Origin: Laetiporus sulphureus 93-53
Taxonomy: Eukaryota > Basidiomycota > Agaricomycetes > Polyporales > Laetiporaceae
NCBI RefSeq assembly: GCF_001632365.1
Contig: NW_024468514.1
Span: 1,054,249-1,118,248 of the forward strand
Length of the DNA stretch: 64,000 bases
Direction of reading: 5' to 3'
Shown here: piece after piece, positions 1 through 11,309 of the stretch
How the letters are laid out: each line of letters opens with the position of its first letter
How positions within the stretch are numbered: the stretch's first letter is position 1
Notes under the pieces: model-generated
What the model saw: only the letters and a program-made list of their open reading frames with translations
What the model was told of the DNA's origin: nothing
Databases searched by the model: none
Program-made: the position numbers and the translations under genes

Positions 1-1
1 T

Positions 2-3000
2 GACGAGCTAAGCCTACATTCGACAAGTCCTACTGACCAAGATCGGGTCAAGAAGGAGTATGATGACAGGATGGCAGAGCTCCGCAAAATGGCAGAGGCG
101 GAGTTCCATGTGCTACTGCAATACGAGAAGAAGCTGCGTCGTTGGGCGGTGCTTGGTGAAATCCCAGATCCAGAGATCGTTCGATTACAACGGGAGCGCA
201 TGGCAGCCATCCAGAGGAACACACAGCAGCACAGCGAGTCAAGCTCTGCGCGCGAGCAGGGTGGCCAAAGCGTTTTTAAGAGTGCGAGTGCAGGTAAGCT
301 TCTTCATCAAACAAAAGGAGCGGAGTCAAGCCAATAACTCCACACAGCGCAGTCCGGCAAAGCAGAGCCCGCCATAGTTGATCGAGCCACGAACGCCACT
401 GAGGCACGACAGGACGATAGTCCTACTTCTGCTGCCAAGAAACCGAACCCATTATCTGGCATCTCGGTCGTGTTCAACAGTAAGGCAGCTTCTCCAGTTA
501 CGCCCTCGCGTAGCCATGATCCACATCAGAGAGTAATCCAGCGGCAAGCGAGCATTGCCTCGATTTCCAGCGTCGGATCGCATCAGGAGATCTGGAAGCC
601 TCCTTCCAACTCAGAAGCTGGGTCGGCGAAGCCGCGTCCGTTCGTTGACACTTTTTTCAGAGACCGCAAACCAGGCAGCTTTGGTGGAGGAGGCAGTCTT
701 TACGCGTCGAGGGCCGGCAGTACGCATGTCCTTTCGAGACAGGGTAGCAACGTCGACACCGAGGCGAACACCAGGCGAGAACAAGCCGGGAAAGACGCGT
801 TGGAGCAGGAATGGGCAAAGACGTCACGAACTAAAGAGAAGCAGCAAGAGGCATTGGATCAGCCGATCAAACCGCAGTTGTCTGCCAGCGATGTTCTTCG
901 AGGGAAGAAAGAAGCTGGTCCTGACAGTCCGGATGCGCCCCCTTCCTCTATTTCCCAGTACAGAGCACGAGGCCCTCAGCCGGCCACACATCCTCCCTCA
1001 GGCCAGCGCGATCCAAGCATCCGTGACTACTCTCCATCGACGAGCGATAGAATGGATATATCGATGAAGACGGCGTCTTGGAAATCTGCTTCGCCGCAAG
1101 CAGACCCGGAGGACATGCGCTTGCAGCCATCTGGTGTCAACGCAAGTCGACCAATTGTCGCTAAGCAGTCGCCTATATTGGATCACCGTGATCGTCTGTC
1201 TCATCACAGTCCAGAGATAACGTCGTTCCACGGATCCGGAGGTGCACAACCCAGCGGGAGCCCCAGTAATAGTCGGGCGACGAGCATGAAGCGATCTGAC
1301 ACGTTTGGCGTTCCGAACGACGAACTACGGCCAGCTGCCAAGTGGCGAATGTGGTCGAATCCTGCTAAAACCAACCCGCCCAGGCGCCGTGATTCTGCTG
1401 ATTCGTCCTCCCTGCGCTCGCAATCGTCGAGACAGAACTTGCAAACCCCATGGGGTGGAGACTGGTCCTTATGGCGGAGGCTGGCGTCCCATAATGAACA
1501 GTCGGTGCAGGATTACGATGATGATGATGATTTATGGGACGACTCGGAATACGGGTTGCATAGTCTAGAGGAGCTGGAGGAGCTGTCACAAATGAGGCGG
1601 CTTGCCGAGGAGAACGAACGCAGAGCTGTGGGGTTGAGAATCAGAGAGGATGAGGTCAAGCAAAGGGAGGAAAAGGTGCAGAGGCAAGCCGAACGTACGA
1701 GAAAGGAGGCGGAGGATGCGAAACGCCGGCAGCAAGAGGCGAGAAAGCAGGCCGAGATGGCGCGCGAGAAAGAAGACGAGGCCAAGAAACTCGCCGCGGC
1801 TGCCAGGCAAGCAGAGGAGGAGACCAGGAAGCAGACACAAGAGGTCAAGCGGAGAGAAGAGGAGGTTCAACGGCGAGCAGAGGACGTGAGATATAAAGAG
1901 GAAGAGGTAAGGAGAGTAGAATGCGAGTTGCGACGGAAGGAGGCAGAGCTGGAACAGAAACAGGAGGAATTGCGCCGACGGGAAGAGGAGTTGGTCCGGC
2001 GTGAGCAATCTATCACGGCAGAAGTCCGACAGGAGCACCAGCAGCCAAATGGATGCAAGCCGACAGGGGACCATGATTGTGATGGGAAAGCCGCCCAACG
2101 GGAGGTCTCTTCAGAGGACGGTCTAGAAAGCCTCCTATCTTCGGAAGAGCTCATAAGAGAGCAAGAGCTGCTCTGGAACCGTGCTAAAATGAAGCAGCAG
2201 CAGTTAAAGCAACAGAGCGACGAGTTTCAGAAAGAGCAGGAGACACTGCGAAGGAAGCATGAAGAGCGGAAGAGATCAGGCGGTGAGGCCTCTGAAGGTA
2301 ATCAGCCCGCTACGCCTCAAAGTTCGGCCTCTTCGTCCATCCCACAAAACATACCTGGTCGGACCGGTTCGTCGGCAAGTAGTGCCTCCACCGATCGAAA
2401 CAGTACGACGTCATCCAGCTTCAGCAGTGTTTCGGGATTTTCGTTTTCTGGTCGGTCCAACGCATCGACCCATAGCACGGCTTCGACCACAAGCACGACC
2501 ACAAGCACACCTACTGCGAAGCCCGCATCCACAGGATGGAAAGCCACTGGTGCTCTTCCAGGAGCTCCAAATGGTGATCGACAGTCACCGACCCCAAACA
2601 CTTGGACGAGAACCGCTTCGTTGGACGAAGAAGAATGGCAGCGTCGGCAGGAGGAGTTTGCTCGACAGCAGCAGGAGCGCTTCCAGAAGGAACAAGAACA
2701 GGAAGCGAGGCATAAACACAACCAGCGTACCAAACAGTTGACGAAGGAGGAAGTGATTCGGATATTCGAAGAGCACGAACGACGATGGGCTAGGTTAGGG
2801 ACACTGGAGGTCTTGAGCTGGTATGCGTTCCCTTGGCCGATCCTGAAGACGCCTGAAAGCCTAGAAGAGTTGACCATGCTCGCGATCGAGGCCTACGTGC
2901 TGTCGAAGCACCATCCAGATGGCGACAAGAAGACTTCAAAGGACCGAATCAAGGATCATATCAAGCGATGGCATCCTGATCGATTCGAAACGAAGCTCCT

Positions 3001-3115
3001 ACCCAAAGTGCGGGAAGACGACCGAGAAAGGGTGAAGGAAGGTGCAGGAGTAGTGGCCAGGAATCTCAACGACTTGTTGAGAAGGCAATCCAGTAGCAAT
3101 GCCTTGTTTGGATAA
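2..3115 (+). CDS. Large coiled-coil protein with NFKBIL1-like C-terminal domain, 5' end outside window
   Basis: The reading frame is open from base 2, so the start lies before the window. One intron fits at 294-347 (gtaagc..cacag, 54 nt); it must be removed because its frame meets a stop. About 1,019 residues are visible. The N-terminal half is Ser/Pro/Gln-rich and probably disordered, a short acidic DDDDD run follows, then a long charged coiled coil of E/R/K/Q heptads (bases about 1560-2040), a Ser/Thr-rich linker, and a last ordered part. That part reads FEEHERRWARL near 2770, then IKRWHPDRF (2955-2985) and ARNLNDLLRR at the end, as in fungal proteins with the NFKBIL1 C-terminal region. The WHPDRF stretch resembles a J-domain HPD but no J domain surrounds it. 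Function is unknown; a nuclear RNA-processing role would be inference from NFKBIL1. Confidence 0.85.
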
Positions 3116-4618
3116 CTACTGTGTAAGTACATGCATTGTTTTGGTTAGGCTCACCTAACATACCTCTCGCAGATGAACGACTCCCAGTCTCCGCATCGAC
3201 ATGACCGCGCACCTCCCAAGGCGTAGTATCTATTGTGCATGAAGTTTGTATACTATACCGTGATGAACGTTATACCCTGAACCTGCATGAAATTACTTTG
3301 TAAATTAGTCGAATGACTCAGAAACGCTGTATTAACTCACTATATGCTAAGGATATGCCCAGGATCTATCATAGAGCGGCGCCTTCACGGAGCTCCAATA
3401 GACGACTCATTATCCAGTCCATCTACATGAGCATGGATTGTGTTTGCAATGTACGTGTGCACTTTCTCCACTAGGTCTGTGACGCATCATCGTACTGTCA
3501 CAGGCGAGGACAGACTGAACAGGCAGCACGACACCTTTGTGAACATCCGATTGATCAATCAGTAAGACGAAACGAGTGCTTTGAGAGCGACCATCGACGT
3601 GTGAGTCAAACAGCTCATTACCAGATGCGGAAGCAGAGGAGTCATGTACTGTTGTTTGGCTCTCGAACGTCTGTAAGGTTCAGTATCAGTCACTCAGCAT
3701 GGAGCAGCAATGAAAAAGAGTACACACGCTCAGATAGTAGCAAGAGCACATTCAACATGACTAAGACGATAGAGACAAACGGGGACCATTCCGCACTGCT
3801 GTGTACTTTATTGAGCGGTATTCAGAATCTACACGCACCAATTGTTATAATTATACGCGATCAACTCTTGGAGTCCATTTAAGAGCGCATTCAGCGCTTT
3901 AAAATTCATATAGCGAAGATATCAAGCTCAGAATGTCGTCATTCTTGTGTATCGGGAAATTGACACGTAACACTGGGAACGCGGAAGTTGCTTGAGGTCT
4001 CACTTTTGTTCAAAGGGGGTCGGCAATTACAGAGTATGAGGAGTCTGTACGATAGAATTGTCGAATTCTGGCCGCAATCATCATGTAGGAAGAGGAAAAA
4101 CAGGGAAAGAGACTCAAAAAGGAGACGCGCCAATCCGTCACGGTACGCGATATGTCACTGCACGTGAGAGTTGTCACAGTCATGTCTAATGATTCGGATT
4201 TCTGGGATTTTGAAACATGGACCTACGTATACCGTAGGAAGGATATTAAAAGTGAAGCATACAATACTCTCCGGCTAGGATCTGGATCTCATCTCGGTTG
4301 AATGGCCCGAGTGTATGAGACTTTATCATCGATATATTATACAACGAGGACAAACCTCGATCGACATCTGCAAGTCAAGATCGTGCTATCGTTACTACCA
4401 GCGGCTTTATTGTGCTACATCGCACTGTATAGTAGATTCCAGCACAGTCAAGCTTGCAGATGGACTACATGCATTTGACGAACTGCTGTATGCGCAAGGA
4501 TCTGAACCAGCATAGAGCGAAGCAACGAACATTTGGCGAAAATCATTGAGACACCTACTCACGTCGTTCAACCCGATGAAAATGGCACCATTCTCAACCC
4601 ATTCGCGACTCCATTGCC
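3116..4618. other. Intergenic stretch without a supportable gene
   Basis: Short ORFs only, none with a recognisable motif, good splice context or signal peptide. It probably holds the 3' UTR of the left gene and the lost or decayed 3' end of the J-protein gene on the other strand. Confidence 0.6.
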
Positions 4619-5913
4619 CTAGCGTAACATCCCATGCACGCGCAAGGCGAGTTCCTGCAAACGTAGCGGGGGTCCACGCTGCGTATCATCATAGCAAGAG
4701 ACTAACTCGCGATCAAAACATGAGAATACGTATTTATGTGGATCACTGAGCAGACGCACTCTCACTCCTCGGTTATACTCCATACCAATTTGATGGCCAA
4801 TTTTCCTGCGTTCGGCTTGGGCTCGTCTAAGGTTCAGGAAGTTATAAAACATGTTGCAATCTAAGAAGGGAACGAACTGACTTTCTTGTTTTACGAGAAG
4901 CATCAGGAGGAATGTCCAAAGCGATCTCTTCCGTGAAGTCCTTCGAAGTCTCAAAGTTGACCCAGAACGTGTAGAATGCGCGGACAGAACCATCGTGCTG
5001 TTTCGCTGGACGTCTACGAAGTGCCCAAGGAGACGAGGCATCGCCAAATTCTGGCATATCTTGGGAGCCATTTGGCTCATCCTGCGCGATGCGTATAAAT
5101 ATTCTCCGGTACAGCTTGTAGAATGTCTGCGAGAAAAACGTTGAATCTCAATTGAAATTGGGCATGTGAGAACTAAACACGATACTATTCACCTCGTGGC
5201 CCTCCTCGACGAGCAATTCAGGAGTGAGGAGATGATGAAAATCATGCAAGTCGTCGAAGCCAATGGGGCCCAACTCTGGAGGGAAAGGATCTCTTGGTTG
5301 GAACCAACTTTTCCGAGACCAAGAGCTAGTCGGAGGCACCCCATTGCGTGGCGTATCGCGAGGTCCTGACGCTGCTGGTGGAGTTTCTTTCTCCGGCTCC
5401 CAAAACCCGGGCATTTTTGAAGTGAATTCCTCCGTAGTTGTCGGTATGTATGGCTCCTTGAAGGCTCTCTGCGCGTCATATAGCATTCGTTTCTATAAAA
5501 CGCTCTCTTTGTATAGGCACGGCGCATATAAGAAGTAATATTCGCTCGTACCTGGTCATCGCTGAGGACCTACCAAGCGCGATATCATTCATCGATTCTC
5601 AAGCATCAGATATACGTGAAATTACAGCCCTACCTCATACGCTGCTTGTAAAGCCGAAAAACGCTGAGTAGCGCGCTCCATGTCATCTACGTTTTTGTCC
5701 GGATGGTGTAATAATGCAGCTTTCCGAAACGCACTCTGGATATACGGTACATAATCAGTTCAATGAACATGTTGACTCATTAAACTGAATGTAACATACG
5801 CGTATCTCATTTGAACTAGCATCCTCAGATACTCCCAGCACAATGTAATGGTCTCCGGAGGAAAACCGAGCATCTTCGTCACCAGGCAAAACGGTGGACT
5901 CTGCAACTCCCAT
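4619..5913 (-). CDS. JJJ1: JJJ1/DNAJC21-type J-domain co-chaperone, C-terminally short
   Basis: Seven exons read in phase on the minus strand: 5913-5800, 5735-5634, 5569-5552, 5492-5193, 5126-4882, 4826-4760 and 4654-4619, giving 293 aa. The J domain spans residues about 22-95: [31 protein letters not shown] with the essential HPD, and [19 protein letters not shown]. After it come FYKLYRRIF and [17 protein letters not shown], a block specific to the Jjj1/DNAJC21 family, whose members stimulate Hsp70 on cytosolic pre-60S ribosomal particles. Yeast Jjj1 is near 590 aa and ends in C2H2 zinc fingers; here a stop falls just after the middle block and no zinc finger follows. Exon 3 is only 18 nt. 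The last two exon joins are my least certain choices. Either a truncated paralogue or a gene losing its 3' end. Confidence 0.75.
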
Positions 5914-7249
5914 AGCGACGATGTGGTTGAGCAAGAAGATTGGAGAGGGTCATAAAAAAGAAGGCCTCGTGTATATTAGCTTGAAAGTCATGGTTCTTAC
6001 GGATCCGACACAACCAAATTAGGATGACGGGCTCGGAGAATTCCGGTTGGCTCCAATCTTCATGCACACCTGCCCATCGAGCGCTCACACATTCAACAGT
6101 TAATCAGTGAACGAAGGCTCATAATGTTTTCAACGCTTTGTCTGGGAATCTAGCTCGCGTTGATCATTAGTAAATGCGCAAAGAGTTTTATTCACTCGAT
6201 ACTATCGCCACGCACGTGGCAGAATCTCGGTCACATGATTGACGCATCTCATCAGGCGCGCCACACGAGATGCGTCAATAGTGGCAGGGCCTGTCGAAAG
6301 TAGGTTCCAGAATCTACATTCCCAGAAAGCGTGAATGCGCTATTTTCTGATACATACTGCTTGCCTCAATTCATATCTGACTTTTGCACCTCGCCGTGCG
6401 ATGCCGTATTTGACATGGGCTATATGTGACGGTGTCAGACCGTGCCACGAGCGTGCGTGAACGAGCCGACAAACAGCTAGAGCCTCAATGGTCATATTGC
6501 CTGAGGCCAAACGCCATAACCAACCACCATGTTATGGTCAAAATTAGGAGCTGAAGATGATACTTTAAGAATGCGAGGCATGCATATGCAAGCAATAACA
6601 CCGTACACGGCGATACTATGCCTCCACGTGAGTGTTCCTAATGACAAGACCTGCCACCTCTTGCCTGCCTCATTACGGGCAGTCATGTTGGTCGACCTGC
6701 TCACATATTTATGATCAACCCCCCCTGAGCGTATCCTGTTGATGGCAGACGTCGACGCGATTGAAAGCTACGCAATGTCCCTGAATCACATATCGGGGTC
6801 GCGATTAAGGTGCCGTAACGTGCACGGACCGACATCATTTTCGTCGATAGCCGTCCCTGTGAGTATTTTTGTTGACACTAGCAATTATGACACATTGATG
6901 CATCGATGAACTTTGATGACGATGTTTGCGTGATTGAGCGACTTCGGACAACATCCTACACAACAAAAGCAGATAGAAATGACTTTCAGGTGATGGTGAC
7001 GAAAACATCTTGGAAATTTGGTGCACTAACAAGGGCTCGAGCACGCGACTTCTGCGAAGCCGTCCTGCTTCTTCACGTGTTGGTCTCATGTCAGTGACGA
7101 AGTTGTCCGACTGCATATATGTACAGGCAACAGCTTCCGCACTTTCCTCGCTCTTTACACCCACCACCATAGCATGTGCACCGTTAACACATTCTGAGGC
7201 ATGTCACAGGCCAGTCCCTATCTCATTAAAGCTTATGCGTCTGTCTTCC
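5914..7249. other. Intergenic, holds a perfect inverted repeat
   Basis: Divergent promoters of the J-protein (minus) and the MYND-finger gene (plus) must lie here. Apart from the inverted repeat at 6238-6279 I see no supported feature. Confidence 0.55.
6238..6279. repeat. Perfect 13-bp inverted repeat with 16-nt loop
   Basis: Arm ATTGACGCATCTC at 6238-6250 pairs exactly with GAGATGCGTCAAT at 6267-6279. The loop carries the 8-bp palindrome ggcgcgcc. No coding frame explains it. Confidence 0.8.
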
Positions 7250-8146
7250 ATGGCTTTCGTGTCTACAGCAGAATTCAAAATGAAGGGTGCAATACTCATT
7301 CGTGGACCGCAGCAACGTCTGCGATCGCTCCCTGTTTACACAAGGGGCGTGGCTACTCACGGTTACACATCCCATGCTGGCACGCCTGGAAAGCCTATAG
7401 CCGATCTACGCGATAAACTCGCGTTTCCTTCTTACGAAAATTGCCCGGGTGAACATAGCATCGACGACAGATACCTCCGTGTCCAAGGGGCCGTAGCCAC
7501 GCGTAAACGGCATTGGTGCTACTTTGGCGAGGTAGTTGACTATATGGTATTTGGACGGGTCCATTTGCACGTGAGAGATGCTTCCGGCCGCGTCGTACTT
7601 GCCTCGTTTTATGATGACGAAGATCGCGGGAGTCGCTACCTCAAAGGTGGCCGACTACAGAAGGGTGATACAATGGCACACTTGTATCCTTTCCGCCACC
7701 AATTCTTTGATGGTCAAGTCGGGTTCCGTATGGAGTCGACCAACCAGGTGAAGGTATGTTATGCGGCACGTACTGGAGAGCAGAGTCCGTGGAACACGGG
7801 TACTCACGACAACTACTGCCGTGTAGATCATCCCTTGCACTTTGAACGACCTGCGTTTGGCCAATGACAAGCTTCAGACTAGCCTTCCGATAACCTGTTG
7901 GGCCCCGGGCTGCAGCAACAAAGAGGATCTGCAGCTATGCAACAAATGCAAAACAGCGAGATACTGCGTGCCGGTAGTGATCGCGAATACACTCTTCCTC
8001 GATGCTGAGCTAAAACTGTTCTCATACAGGAACATCAGACGAAAGCCTGGCAGCGCAAACATGAACAGGAATGTCAGGCTCTCCGCGAGCTCAGTTGGTT
8101 CCTGAGTAGGGATTGGACGACGTTCAAGAGCCGGTTCAGCTTCTGA
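7250..8146 (+). CDS. MYND-type zinc finger protein with basidiomycete N-terminal domain
   Basis: Three exons join in phase: up to 7753, 7827-7973 and 8030-8146. Introns are 7754-7826 (gtatgt..gtag) and 7974-8029 (gtagtg..acag). From the ATG at 7250 the product is 255 aa; the frame is open upstream to 7010, so the start is uncertain. The first part (HWCYFGEV, FGRVHLHVRD, ASFYDDED, then LYPFRHQFFDGQVGFR) matches the conserved half found before MYND fingers in many Agaricomycete proteins. The finger is near residues 187-230: CWAPGCSNKEDLQLCNKCKTARYC cut here to its key residues C-x3-C, C-x2-C, YC, then H, W, H and C. The position normally held by Cys in the last knuckle is His (EHQTKAW). MYND fingers bind proline-rich peptides; the partner is unknown. 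Confidence 0.8.
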
Positions 8147-8576
8147 TTCCCTATTGGTTTGTAAAATGGATGGCAACCAATTAGGAATGTACTTACCATG
8201 TATTCATGTTGGCGGGGGTTTGATGGTCGAGCTAAGGGGCAGTCTGTAGAGTGCTCTCATTGGTCCTGTGCGCAGTACTTTGATTTCTCTGACGCAAGTA
8301 CGGAGTATCATGAGTTCCTGTATTTCTTCTGTTATTGTCTATTCTGAAGAGTCATCTCTTGACTCCAACGCACATATGTGGTGGCAAGGCCACGCAAGTC
8401 GCAATTGGCCACGATCAATCTCACAATGTGGCCAGGTTCGGGAACTTCAGATGTACCGACGACTACTGGCCTGCGGCACCCAACACATGTCATCTTTTGT
8501 GGCCCATCAAGATATAACACGAACACGAGGCGTCATGGGACGGAGACAACATATAAGGCGCCCCATGAAATAGTGC

Positions 8577-9383
8577 ATGCCACCACGCGTCTGCAGATCC
8601 ATAAGGCCTGCTCGACCTCTCTTGGCTACAGCACTCCGCCCCACTAGGTACGCCAGCCGCTCCCGATCGGACCATCGCGGCGTCATACTGACGCCTCTGC
8701 CACAGAGTCAAGTGATGCCGAAACAACTCGAGTCCCGCCATCAAAAGCGTTCTCGTTCCAACAACACGTTGGCAGACGCCTCGAAATCGCCCCACAAAGT
8801 TGATCGTGGCCGATCGCCACGCCCTTCCACCGGTCGGAAATCGTTCGTCAGACGCCGAAGTAGGACCCACTCTCCCTTCAAGCGCCCTAAAACACCGAAG
8901 AAGACGCTCGCTACGCTCGTCGCCCAAGCGCGATCTCCCAAAAAGCAGGAAAGGAGTCCAATGAAAACCGACATCGAAGAAGCGACGGGAGCTAACGATG
9001 CTGCTAGTGGTGCTGACACGGAAGTGACGAAGAGAGCGAGTAACAATGACGACAAAAAATATGCGGACCTTGAAGACTATTTCCCGCATCGAAGCGCATT
9101 TCCATCCCCGCAAACCTACAGGCGCTACCGCGATTCAGATGGAAAATGGACCACGGTAGCTGAAGGCTACCCGCAACCAATCATTCCGTTAATTCCGAAG
9201 TCTCCGTTGCTTGGGCAGAAGGACATGGGCATGGGAAAGGGGAAGGCAAAAGGAACAACAGATACACTCATCGAGGAAAGTAAGGCTCACCAAGAGTGGG
9301 CAGCTATGCGCCAACTGATCCTCACTTGGGAGGCCACAGAGATCGACGAGGAGGAGCAGTATGCCATTTTAGATGATTTTTAG
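8577..9383 (+). CDS. Orphan basic Ser/Pro-rich protein
   Basis: A single uninterrupted 268-codon frame; an in-frame ATG at 8715 would give a 222-aa product starting MPKQLESRHQKRSRS and has fewer odd residues upstream. The N-terminal two thirds is basic with repeated SP/RSP/KTPKK patterns that look like nuclear or phosphorylation-rich disorder. The end is acidic (ATEIDEEEQYAILDDF). No domain recognised. The distinct composition and a stop-free 800 nt support a real gene, but there is no homology evidence. It follows the MYND gene by 430 nt on the same strand. Confidence 0.5.
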   Translation: MPPRVCRSIRPARPLLATALRPTRYASRSRSDHRGVILTPLPQSQVMPKQLESRHQKRSRSNNTLADASKSPHKVDRGRSPRPSTGRKSFVRRRSRTHSPFKRPKTPKKTLATLVAQARSPKKQERSPMKTDIEEATGANDAASGADTEVTKRASNNDDKKYADLEDYFPHRSAFPSPQTYRRYRDSDGKWTTVAEGYPQPIIPLIPKSPLLGQKDMGMGKGKAKGTTDTLIEESKAHQEWAAMRQLILTWEATEIDEEEQYAILDDF

Positions 9384-10021
9384 CCGCAGACCTTCCCAGT
9401 GTCAGCTCGCCGGCTCTCGTGAGCCTTCGGTGATGCGCACGTTGATAAGATAGTATCGTTCAATCCACAGAGTCTGCAACGAGGTTTGACGCCACATAAA
9501 CGTAAGATAACCTGAGGACCTTCTCCAGGCTGCAGAAAGCTATGCGGGATGAATCTCTTGTCCACACGAAGCATCGTATCGAGCACTCATAAGCAGCACA
9601 GCGCGATATCGGCCCGCTAAACTGGTGCTTTCCTCTGGCATCGAGGACAGATAGTAAATCGTTTGCCGCACAGATACTAGCAACGGACTGTAGTAGGTCA
9701 CGTCGAGGATTTAGAGGCTTGTTAGGGAGATATCGAAGTACTCTTGCGCAGAACTAAAGCGACAACATGGATGATCCCTTCGGCTAACAACAGCGCATTG
9801 ATGATTTCTACGGTCTTTCCTGAGCAGCTTCACGGCGCGCAGAGTCAGCCTGACGGCGGGGAAAGTCGACTCCGTAACCGACGCGGTCATGTGACCGAAA
9901 ACACGGTGCCAGCTCAATAGCACTCAAATGCCAGCAGGTCTTCACTTGCAACTAATTCCTCCAGATCCCCCCGTCATCAAAAAAGGCTTTCTGAGCCCTA
10001 GGATTTCAAAAAATTCAACAC
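9384..10021. other. Intergenic, probable ERG26 promoter
   Basis: 638 bases with no ORF of note. A short A/T run just before the ERG26 ATG (about 9980-10020) looks like a leader. No clear TATA box seen. Confidence 0.5.
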
Positions 10022-11309
10022 ATGGTTCCCAACACTAAAGATTCCTACCTGATCACTGGTGGAAATGGATTGCTCGGAAGACATATCGCGAAGATGCTGC
10101 TTGAGCGCGGAGAGACCTCTGTCGCCGTATTCGATATTGCGCCTTCCGCAGAGTCCGACGAGCGCATTATCGAGTTTCTGGGAGATGTCACAAATAAGGG
10201 TGATCTCTCAAACGCAGTGAAGAAGGTCCGTGTTCCATTTGTCGGGGTCAATCAGTCCTGCTTTGGTTTCATTACCAGAACCGCGCATTTCATTTTCATC
10301 ATGTCCAACTTGGTACTAACGCGGAGGCTTTACATTACAGTGTAACGCGACGTGCATCTTCCATACAGCCGCTCTGGTTCAAGGCGCTCCTCGGGACGCC
10401 ATGTTCCACGTCAACGTGCAGGGCACACAGCAGGTCATAGCCGTTGCGCGCAATTACAGTGTCTCCAAGCTCGTGTTCACAAGCAGCGCAAGCGTGGTGT
10501 TCGACGGCACCGACCAGGATGGCGTCGATGAAACCGCTCGATATCCTGAGACGCCCTTTGACGACTACAACGCGAGCAAGGCAGAGGCAGAGCGGTTGGT
10601 CCTCGCGGCGGACGAGCAGTACGATGTCGGTCTGAAGACGGTTTCGCTCAGGGTTGCTGGATTGTTTGGGTGCGCGCCGCTCGCGTTTTTGAAATGCGAC
10701 GTGTTGTTCACATCATTTCAGCCCAGGAGATCGCCATGCCATCCCCGGTTTCATGAACGTGTTGGAATCCGGCCGCACGGGCATGCAAATCGGCAACAAC
10801 CAGAACCTCTTCGACTTCACCTACATCCCCAACGCCGCCCTCGCGCACCTCCTCGCGGCTGATCGGCTCTCTCCGTCTCACCCGAAGTACTCGTTCGTCC
10901 ACGGCGAGGCCTTCTTCATCACGAATGGCGCACCGATGCCCTTCTGGGACTTCCCCCGCGCGCTTTGGAAAGAGGCGGGGCACGTCCCCACGAAGATCAC
11001 GGTCATCCCCCGGTTCCTCGCGATGATCATCGCGTTCTTCATGGAAATCTGGGGGTGGATCACGCGCACGACGCCGACATTGACGCGGTTCCGGGTGACG
11101 TACGTAACTACGACGCGATGGTGCGACATTACCAGGGCGAGGGAGGCGTTGGACTATGAGCCCAAGTATTCCATCGAGGAGGGGATACGCGACTCTGTGG
11201 AGGTACGTCGGATGCGGCTTATCGAGACGTCTAGCTTCAGCCTCATTGATTGGCCTTGCTGTTGCAGTGGTGGAAGGAGTCGCAGCAGAGTCGGGAAAAG
11301 AAACTCTGA
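10022..11309 (+). CDS. ERG26: Sterol-4-alpha-carboxylate 3-dehydrogenase (decarboxylating)
   Basis: Four exons join in phase: 10022-10225, 10341-10669, 10722-11202 and 11268-11309, giving 351 aa, the usual length. Intron 1 has a perfect TACTAAC branch point. The enzyme is the NAD-dependent step of sterol C4 demethylation, acting with Erg25 and Erg27 at the ER on the way to ergosterol. Visible signs: Rossmann glycine motif GGNGLLG at residues 13-19, FHTAA and VNVQGTQ, SSASVVFDG, and the catalytic Y144-x3-K148 (DDYNASK). Exon 3 begins with the conserved PGDRHAIPGFM and carries NLFDFTYIPNAALAH. Near the C-terminus WDFPRALWKEAG and a hydrophobic stretch (FLAMIIAFFMEIWGW) suit membrane association. 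Nothing unusual. Confidence 0.95.

Noticed and set aside
1513..2098. Minus-strand Leu/Ser/Cys-rich ORFs that look like membrane segments
   Set aside because: Mirror image of the E/R/K coiled-coil codons of the plus-strand gene.
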